A stretch of DNA of 7,445 nt, taken from assembly GCA_021205045.1 (NCBI GenBank), contig JAJPYH010000171.1:1-7445 (forward strand). The letters are read 5' to 3'. A program made the position numbers and the translations under genes. Shown here one piece after another: positions 1 to 5,016 of the stretch; the first letter of the stretch is position 1, and every line of letters begins with the position of its first letter. The notes beneath the pieces are model-generated. The model ran no database searches and was not told the origin of the DNA. It saw only the letters and a list, made by a program, of their open reading frames with translations. This DNA is from Lachnospiraceae bacterium. Lineage in GTDB: Bacteria; Bacillota; Clostridia; Lachnospirales; Lachnospiraceae.

Positions 1-69
1 CCGAGGAAATTTTGCAGAGCTTACGTTCTAAAATGGTTACATCGAAAATGATTCTCATAGTGGAAAAGA

Positions 70-78
70 TGTGGATAA
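70..78 (-). promoter_or_regulatory. DnaA box, perfect consensus
   Basis: The plus strand reads TGTGGATAA, the exact reverse complement of the consensus TTATCCACA. It is the best box in the region. A second, weaker minus-strand copy (AGTGGAAAA, i.e. TTTTCCACT) lies two bases to its left at 59-67, so the two could bind DnaA side by side on the same helix face. Binding is inferred from the sequence match and the position next to dnaN. Confidence 0.85.
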
Positions 79-121
79 AGGTGTACAATAATAAAGTGGG
101 GATTTTCTGGTAAAAACGGAA

Positions 122-130
122 TATGGATAA
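122..130 (-). promoter_or_regulatory. DnaA box, one mismatch
   Basis: The plus strand reads TATGGATAA, the reverse complement of TTATCCATA, one base from TTATCCACA. It forms an inverted pair with the weaker plus-strand TTATCCATT at 173-181: ATGGATAA at 123-130 against TTATCCAT at 173-180. Confidence 0.6.
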
Positions 131-160
131 CTTCCGGGTTGTTCTTATGTTATCTGCCGC

Positions 161-169
161 TTTTACACA
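161..169 (+). promoter_or_regulatory. DnaA box, relaxed consensus
   Basis: TTTTACACA fits the relaxed consensus TTWTNCACA exactly. Three bases downstream, in the same orientation, is the weaker TTATCCATT (173-181), so this may be a paired site. Confidence 0.55.
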
Positions 170-172
170 TGT

Positions 173-181
173 TTATCCATT
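173..181 (+). promoter_or_regulatory. Weak DnaA box
   Basis: TTATCCATT keeps the TTATCCA core but differs from TTATCCACA at the last two bases. It is listed because it is adjacent to and co-oriented with the box at 161-169 and is the inverted partner of the one at 122-130. Alone it would not be convincing. Confidence 0.35.
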
Positions 182-214
182 CAAAAAAAGCTTTATTTCA
201 AGGGAAAATAAAAC

Positions 215-223
215 TTTTCCACA
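215..223 (+). promoter_or_regulatory. DnaA box next to the unwinding element
   Basis: TTTTCCACA differs from TTATCCACA at one position and fits TTWTNCACA. It is the last box before the AT-rich tract at 236-270 and points toward it. That is the place of the box from which DnaA is loaded onto the unwinding strand in the Bacillus subtilis model. A short GC-containing spacer (ACCGCC, 231-236) separates them. Confidence 0.65.
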
Positions 224-235
224 TTTCTACACCGC

Positions 236-270
236 CTAATATTAATACGACTGATTTATTATATATATAT
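236..270. other. AT-rich candidate DNA unwinding element
   Basis: Only 5 of the 35 bases are G or C, and 254-270 is entirely A/T, ending in alternating AT. It lies between the last DnaA box (215-223) and the dnaN ribosome binding site (around 283-292), the usual place of the unwinding element in Gram-positive origins. Its first part, read in triplets from 236 (CTA, ATA, TTA, ATA), partly resembles the DnaA-trio repeat. Melting function is inferred from composition and position. Confidence 0.55.
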
Positions 271-300
271 CTTTGAGAAAACAGAAAGGAAGTTTCACAC

Positions 301-1410
301 ATGAAAATCGTATGCTCGAAGCAAAGTTTACTGACAGGAGTTCAAATTGTCTCCAAGGCGGTGCCCGCCAAGACCACGATGCCTACTCTGGAGTGCATTC
401 TGATAGATGCGACAAAAGGAATGATCACTTTGACAGCCAACGATATGGAAATGGCAATTGAGACGATCGTAGACGGCTTTATTGCGGAGAGAGGTATGAT
501 CGCCATTGATGCCAAATTTCTGCTGGAAATTGTGAGAAAGCTTCCTGATAATGATATTACCATCTCTACGGATGGCAGCTATAAGACGACCATTACCTGT
601 GAAAAATCCAGATTCAATATCATTGGCAAAGCAGGAGAAGATTTCAATCGGCTTCCGGAGTATTCCAAGGATGACAGTATTGTCATAGGACAGTTTACCT
701 TTAAGGACATTGTCAGGCAGACAATCTTTTCCATTGCCGACAATGAAAATAATAAGATGATGACGGGAGAACTTTTCCAGATTGATGGACAGGTTCTCAA
801 GATTGTATCTCTTGACGGGCACAGAATTTCCGTCAGGAAGGTTATTTTAAGAGATTCCTATGAGAGTCATAAGGTTGTAGTACCGGGGAAGACTCTGAAT
901 GAAGTAAGTAAGATTTTAAACGGCGACGGCAACAGCTATGTGACGATTTACTTCTCGGATAAGCATATTGTCTTTGAGTTTGGAGATACCACGGTGGTGT
1001 CCAGACTGATTGAGGGCGAATATTTCAGAATCGAACAGATGTTCAACAATGACTATGAGACAAAGGTCAATATCAATAAAAAGGAGCTTCTCAATTGTAT
1101 CGACAGGGCTACGCTCTTAGTAAAAGAAGGAGACAAAAAGCCCATTATCATGAGTATTGGCGATGAAAGCATGGAATTAAAGATCAGCTCTGTGATCGGC
1201 TCCATGAGAGAAGATCTGAGCATAGACAAAAGCGGCAGAGATATGATGATCGGCTTTAATCCGAAGTTTTTGATTGATGCTCTGCGGGTGATTGATGATG
1301 AGAGAGTGGATCTGTATATGCTCAATTCCAAATCTCCGTGTGTCATTAAGAATTTTGAAGAAACCTATATGTATCTCATTCTGCCGGTAAACTTCACAAC
1401 GGTGAGTTAA
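301..1410 (+). CDS. dnaN: DNA polymerase III subunit beta (sliding clamp)
   Basis: This 369-residue protein has the usual length of a bacterial beta clamp (about 365-380). The clamp is a ring-shaped dimer that encircles DNA, tethers the replicative polymerase, and is a docking platform for other polymerases and repair factors. The N-terminal stretch MKIVCSKQSLLTGVQIVSKA followed by MPTLECILI (27-35) is typical of domain 1. The C-terminus carries the ILPV element that helps line the partner-binding cleft, but continues NFTTVS instead of the commoner ILPVR ending. The start is supported by AGAAAGGAAG at 283-292, about 8 bases upstream. It lies just right of the origin boxes and 86 bases before the S4 gene. 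I found no convincing promoter between the boxes and the ATG, so transcription may enter from dnaA. Identification is by family pattern and gene order. Confidence 0.97.
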   Translation: MKIVCSKQSLLTGVQIVSKAVPAKTTMPTLECILIDATKGMITLTANDMEMAIETIVDGFIAERGMIAIDAKFLLEIVRKLPDNDITISTDGSYKTTITCEKSRFNIIGKAGEDFNRLPEYSKDDSIVIGQFTFKDIVRQTIFSIADNENNKMMTGELFQIDGQVLKIVSLDGHRISVRKVILRDSYESHKVVVPGKTLNEVSKILNGDGNSYVTIYFSDKHIVFEFGDTTVVSRLIEGEYFRIEQMFNNDYETKVNINKKELLNCIDRATLLVKEGDKKPIIMSIGDESMELKISSVIGSMREDLSIDKSGRDMMIGFNPKFLIDALRVIDDERVDLYMLNSKSPCVIKNFEETYMYLILPVNFTTVS

Positions 1411-1496
1411 ATCTGTTTACTGTATCGGACGGCTTTGTATCCTGATTTTGCATATATTGCCGGGAACTGAGAATGTAACATAATGGGGGATTTGTA

Positions 1497-1715
1497 ATGC
1501 AGAAAATCACAATCAGAGATGACTACATCAAGCTGGGACAGGCTTTAAAGCTGGCAGGTTTTGTGGATTCCGGTGTGGATGCCAAAATAGTCATTCAAAA
1601 CGGACATGTAAGTCTGAATGGGCAGGTTGAAACCCAGAGGGGCAAAAAGGTTGTGCCTGGTGATGTGGTCAGTTTTCATGGCAAAGAATTTATGGTGGAA
1701 AATAATAAGCTATGA
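1497..1715 (+). CDS. yaaA: S4-domain RNA-binding protein, YaaA/RlbA family
   Basis: This 72-residue protein consists essentially of one S4 RNA-binding domain. The core is visible: YIKLGQALKLAGFVDSGVDAK, then VIQNGHVSLNGQVETQRGKKVVPGDVV, the alpha-L fold in which the basic and glycine-rich loops contact structured RNA. The length matches Bacillus subtilis YaaA (about 71 residues), which sits at the same place between dnaN and recF and has been linked to ribosome assembly. The exact RNA target here is unknown. A strong GGGGGA at 1485-1490 precedes the ATG by 6 bases. The 86-base gap from dnaN shows no clear terminator. The stop overlaps the recF start by 4 bases (ATGA), which suggests translational coupling. 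Confidence 0.9.
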   Translation: MQKITIRDDYIKLGQALKLAGFVDSGVDAKIVIQNGHVSLNGQVETQRGKKVVPGDVVSFHGKEFMVENNKL

Positions 1716-2797
1716 TCATTAAGTCCATTGAACTTGCGGATTATAGAAATTATGAGAGGCTGAGCCTTCATTTCAGTGATGGCGTCAATATTTTTTACGG
1801 GGATAACGCTCAGGGGAAAACCAATATTCTGGAGGCAATTTTTGTGTCGGCTACCACAAAATCTCACAGAGGCAGCAAAGACAGGGAGCTGATCCGTTTT
1901 GATCGGGAAGAAGCGCATATCAGAACCATGATTGAAAAAAATGGCATGGAGCACAAAATAGATATGCATCTTCGCAGGTTCAATACCAAGGGAATAGCAG
2001 TCAATGGACAGAAAATCAGAAAGGCTTCGGAATTGATTGGTCTGCTGAAGGTGGTCTTTTTTTCACCGGAGGATCTTTCTATTATCAAGGATGGCCCTTC
2101 CGCCAGGAGAAGATTTATAGATATAGAGCTTTGTCAGCTGGATCAGTCCTATCTTTTTCATTTAAATCAGTATAATAAGGTTTTGATGAACAGAAATAAG
2201 CTCCTGAAGGATCTGGTATGGGATAACAGCCTGTATGATTCTCTGGATGTGTGGGATGAGCAGCTTGTAAGATATGGCTGTCAGATTATTGACAGAAGAG
2301 AAAGCTTTATCAGGGAACTCAATCAGATCATCAGCGGAATTCATGGAAATCTTTCCGGAGGAAAGGAAAATCTGTATCTGGGATATGAGCCGGATGTAAA
2401 GAAAGATTTTTTTGAAAGGAAAGTGAAGGAGAGCAGAGAAAGGGATCTCAAATTAAAACAGACAAGCGTCGGACCTCACAAGGATGATTGTATTTTTTCA
2501 ATCGGAAACTGTGATATCAGGCGTTTTGGCTCCCAGGGACAGCAGAGAACAGCGGCTCTGGCTTTAAAATTATCAGAAATAGAGCTTGTGAAAAAGGTTT
2601 CACACGATACACCGGTGCTATTATTGGATGATGTTTTATCAGAACTTGACAGCAGCCGGCAAAATTATCTTCTGGACAGTATTGGAGAGATCCAGACGAT
2701 TATTACATGTACCGGACTGGAGGAATTTATTAACAGGCGGTTTGAGGTGGATAAAATTTTTAAGGTTGTAAATGGAACTGTGAGTGTGGAAAACTGA
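1712..2797 (+). CDS. recF: DNA replication and repair protein RecF
   Basis: RecF is an SMC/ABC-like ATPase that binds gapped DNA and, with RecO and RecR, helps load RecA at stalled or gapped forks. The 361 residues match the family length. Visible motifs, in order: N-terminal IKSIELADYRNY; Walker A GDNAQGKT (30-37) with the RecF-type NAQGKTN sequence; the TSVGPHKDD motif (251-259); the ABC signature GSQGQQR (273-279); and Walker B LLLDDVLSELD (303-313) with the D-loop in SELD. No key residue is missing. The ATG is inside the yaaA stop (ATGA), and no separate strong ribosome site is needed if the genes are coupled. gyrB starts 16 bases after the stop. There is no remB/DUF370 gene between recF and gyrB, unlike Bacillus subtilis. 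Confidence 0.97.
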   Translation: MIIKSIELADYRNYERLSLHFSDGVNIFYGDNAQGKTNILEAIFVSATTKSHRGSKDRELIRFDREEAHIRTMIEKNGMEHKIDMHLRRFNTKGIAVNGQKIRKASELIGLLKVVFFSPEDLSIIKDGPSARRRFIDIELCQLDQSYLFHLNQYNKVLMNRNKLLKDLVWDNSLYDSLDVWDEQLVRYGCQIIDRRESFIRELNQIISGIHGNLSGGKENLYLGYEPDVKKDFFERKVKESRERDLKLKQTSVGPHKDDCIFSIGNCDIRRFGSQGQQRTAALALKLSEIELVKKVSHDTPVLLLDDVLSELDSSRQNYLLDSIGEIQTIITCTGLEEFINRRFEVDKIFKVVNGTVSVEN

Positions 2798-2798
2798 G

Positions 2799-2804
2799 AA
2801 AGGA
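2799..2804 (+). promoter_or_regulatory. Ribosome binding site that fixes the gyrB start
   Basis: AAAGGA, overlapping the end of recF (TGA at 2795-2797) by position, lies 9 bases before the ATG at 2814. This favours that ATG over the in-frame GTG at 2784, which would lie inside recF, have no ribosome site and add ten residues not seen in GyrB proteins. Confidence 0.8.
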
Positions 2805-2813
2805 TCATATTAC

Positions 2814-4937
2814 ATGAGTGCTGAGTACGGTGCGGATCAAATTCAGATTTTGGAGGGCCTTGAGGCGGTAAGGAAGAGGCCCGGTATGTATATAGGAACT
2901 ACTTCCAGCAGAGGGCTTCATCATCTGGTCTATGAGATTGTGGACAATTCTGTGGATGAGGCTCTTGCGGGAGCCTGCGACCGGATTGAGGTCGTGATTA
3001 ACGAAGATAATTCAGTAACGGTAACTGATAATGGGCGTGGAATTCCCATCGGCATCAATCATAAGGCAGGAATTCCGGCAGTGGAGGTGGTTTTTACCGT
3101 ACTGCACGCGGGCGGCAAATTTGGCGGCGGCGGCTACAAGGTTTCAGGCGGTCTCCATGGAGTAGGTGCCAGCGTGGTAAATGCTCTTTCTGACTGGCTG
3201 GAGGTAAAGATTTACAGCGGCGGGAAGGTATATCAGCAAAGATATGAGAGAGGGAATGTCTGCTATCCTCTCAGAAAAATTGGAACCTGTGATATTAATA
3301 AAACCGGCACCACTGTTACCTTTAAGCCGGATGCTACGATCTTTACGGAGACTACGGTTTTTGAGTATGATGTGCTGAAGCAGCGGCTGAGGGAAATGGC
3401 TTTTCTGACGAAAGGGCTGCGCATTATTCTGATTGACCAGCGCACGGAGGAGGAGAAGGAACTTCCTGCGGCGGCAAAGGAAGAAAAATTAGAGGAATTA
3501 CTGGAGCGGGCCAATGAGGACGCTGAACTTCGCGGCGAGGTTGGAGAGGTGGTTTCCACCCAGGTTGGAGATTCCTCCGTATCAAAGAAAAAATCCGTAA
3601 AAGAGGAATCTTCTGATGCGCTGGATGTAACGGCTTCAGACGATAAGGCTCCGAAAATCAGAAGATCAGAGTTTTATTATGAAGGCGGTATCAAGGAGTT
3701 TGTCACTTATCTGAATAAGAGTAAGGACGGACTCTATGAGAATGTCATTTATTTTGAGGGTACCAGGAATGGAGTCTACGTGGAAGTCGCCATGCAGCAC
3801 AACGATTCCTATACCGAGAGTATTTACAGCTTTGTCAATAATATCAACACACCGGAGGGCGGTATGCATCTGGTGGGCTTTAAGAATGCTCTGACAAAGA
3901 CCTTTAATGACTATGCCAGGACCAATAAATTGTTGAAGGACAGTGAATCCAACCTGTCCGGGGAGGATATCAGAGAAGGTCTGACGGCTATTATCAGCGT
4001 CAAGATCGAAGATCCTCAGTTTGAGGGTCAGACCAAGCAAAAGCTTGGCAATGTGGAAGCAAGAAGTGCGGTAGACAGCATTGTTTCCGAGCAGCTGAAA
4101 TATTTTCTGGAGCAGAATCCGACTGTGGCCAAGACCATCTGCGAGAAGTCTTTGCTGGCGCAACGCGCCAGAGAAGCGGCAAGAAAGGCCAGGGACTTAA
4201 CCCGCAGAAAGACTGCTCTGGACGGATTTTCTCTGCCGGGAAAGCTGGCGGACTGCAGTGACAAGGATCCGGCTAACTGTGAAATCTATATCGTGGAGGG
4301 AGACAGCGCCGGCGGCAGCGCCAAGAGCGCCAGAAACCGGGCTACTCAGGCAATTTTGCCTCTGCGCGGCAAAATTTTGAACGTAGAGAAGGCAAGGCTT
4401 GACAGAATCTACGGCAACGCGGAAATCCGCGCCATGATTACCGCTTTTGGTACAGGAATTCACGAAGATTTTGATATTACCAAGCTTAGGTATGACAAAA
4501 TCATTCTGATGACGGATGCGGATGTGGACGGTGCCCATATTGCAACTCTTCTGCTGACCTTCCTGTATAGATTTATGCCGGAGCTGATCAAGCAGGGGCA
4601 TGTGTATCTGGCACAGCCGCCGCTTTATAAGATTGAAAAAAACAAAAAGGTCTGGTACGCCTATTCCGAGGAAGAGATGAACAGCATCATGGAGGAGATC
4701 GGAAGAGACCAGAATAATAAGATTCAGCGTTACAAGGGTCTGGGTGAGATGGACGCGGATCAGCTCTGGGAGACTACCATGGATCCGGAGAATCGGATTT
4801 TACTGAAGGTTCACATGCAGGAAGACACGGAATCTGAGATTGATCTGATTTTCACAACGCTGATGGGCGATAAGGTAGAACCGAGAAGAGAATTTATCGA
4901 GGCAAACGCAAAGTTTGTGAAGAATCTGGACATATAA
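2814..4937 (+). CDS. gyrB: DNA gyrase subunit B
   Basis: GyrB is the ATPase and metal-binding subunit of gyrase, which introduces negative supercoils with GyrA. I chose the ATG at 2814 (707 residues) because it gives the family N-terminus (MSAEYGADQIQILEGLEAVR) and has a ribosome site. Visible: catalytic Glu41 and Asn45 in EIVDNSVDEA; Asp72 and Arg75 in TDNGRGIP; SGGLHGVG (111-118); the QTK loop (406-408); TOPRIM EGDSAGGSA (from 495) and DADVDGAHI (from 568) with the metal-binding acids; and QRYKGLGEM (638-646). It is longer than typical non-enterobacterial GyrB (about 640) because of a charged insertion at residues 211-286. It lacks the large TOPRIM insertion of E. coli. Ser135 replaces E. 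coli Arg136. ParE is an alternative type II subunit, but the neighbours recF and gyrA favour GyrB. Confidence 0.97.
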   Translation: MSAEYGADQIQILEGLEAVRKRPGMYIGTTSSRGLHHLVYEIVDNSVDEALAGACDRIEVVINEDNSVTVTDNGRGIPIGINHKAGIPAVEVVFTVLHAGGKFGGGGYKVSGGLHGVGASVVNALSDWLEVKIYSGGKVYQQRYERGNVCYPLRKIGTCDINKTGTTVTFKPDATIFTETTVFEYDVLKQRLREMAFLTKGLRIILIDQRTEEEKELPAAAKEEKLEELLERANEDAELRGEVGEVVSTQVGDSSVSKKKSVKEESSDALDVTASDDKAPKIRRSEFYYEGGIKEFVTYLNKSKDGLYENVIYFEGTRNGVYVEVAMQHNDSYTESIYSFVNNINTPEGGMHLVGFKNALTKTFNDYARTNKLLKDSESNLSGEDIREGLTAIISVKIEDPQFEGQTKQKLGNVEARSAVDSIVSEQLKYFLEQNPTVAKTICEKSLLAQRAREAARKARDLTRRKTALDGFSLPGKLADCSDKDPANCEIYIVEGDSAGGSAKSARNRATQAILPLRGKILNVEKARLDRIYGNAEIRAMITAFGTGIHEDFDITKLRYDKIILMTDADVDGAHIATLLLTFLYRFMPELIKQGHVYLAQPPLYKIEKNKKVWYAYSEEEMNSIMEEIGRDQNNKIQRYKGLGEMDADQLWETTMDPENRILLKVHMQEDTESEIDLIFTTLMGDKVEPRREFIEANAKFVKNLDI
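3444..3671 (+). other. Lineage-specific charged insertion within GyrB
   Basis: This codes for GyrB residues 211-286, between IDQR (end of the GHKL ATPase domain) and FYYEGGIKEF (start of the transducer domain). Bacillus subtilis and E. coli have only about 8 residues there, so roughly 68 are extra. The first half (KEEKLEELLERANEDAELR) looks helical and acidic. The second half is rich in Ser, Asp and Lys (VSKKKSVKEESSDALDVTA) and looks disordered. The reading frame is uninterrupted and base composition resembles the flanks, so this is an in-frame expansion, not a frameshift or inserted element. No function is known to me. Confidence 0.75.
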
Positions 4938-5003
4938 AAGAAGTGTGTAAAAACAGAAACTATTTCGCTCAGTTATACAAATTCTTGCTTACTGCTAATA
5001 ACG

Positions 5004-5009
5004 AGAGGA
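5004..5009 (+). promoter_or_regulatory. Ribosome binding site of gyrA
   Basis: AGAGGA lies 7 bases before the ATG at 5017. The 79-base gap between gyrB and gyrA (4938-5016) otherwise shows no terminator hairpin and no convincing promoter, so the two genes are likely cotranscribed. Confidence 0.7.
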
Positions 5010-5016
5010 ATCATAG

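Larger units (their letters stand above)
1..300. other. oriC: Probable chromosomal replication origin (oriC), dnaA-dnaN intergenic part
   Basis: This gene-free stretch lies directly upstream of dnaN, where Firmicutes usually carry oriC between dnaA and dnaN. Visible in it are at least four good DnaA-box-like 9-mers (70-78 and 122-130 reading on the minus strand, 161-169 and 215-223 reading on the plus strand) and two weaker ones (59-67 minus, 173-181 plus). They are followed by an AT-rich tract at 236-270. Boxes left of about position 131 point one way and those right of it point the other. The end of dnaA is not recognisable: the three forward frames at the left edge close at stops without DnaA C-terminal sequence, so the origin region may continue leftward. 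Origin function is inferred from box density and gene context. I could not compute GC skew. Confidence 0.8.

Noticed and set aside
3..113. Forward open frame at the left edge (begins EEILQSLRSKMVTSK, ends before a TAA) that might be the end of dnaA
   Set aside because: It does not resemble the DnaA C-terminal domain and overlaps DnaA boxes; more likely chance coding potential in the origin region.
216..245. Possible sigma-A promoter for dnaN (TTTCCA, 18-base spacer, TATTAA)
   Set aside because: Each hexamer matches only four of six bases, in an AT-rich region where such matches are expected by chance.
328..822. Long reverse-strand open frame inside dnaN
   Set aside because: Antisense shadow of a well-conserved gene, with no ribosome site and no recognisable protein features.
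1423..1446. Weak hairpin between dnaN and yaaA (ATCGG pairing with CTGAT-type sequence)
   Set aside because: Stem of about five pairs with a wobble and no T-run; not a terminator.
2784..2813. Upstream GTG start for gyrB giving ten extra residues
   Set aside because: Lies within recF, lacks a ribosome site, and the extra residues are not part of the GyrB family N-terminus.
3666..4163. Reverse-strand open frame of 165 codons within gyrB
   Set aside because: Falls entirely over conserved transducer-coding sequence; shadow frame with no family resemblance.
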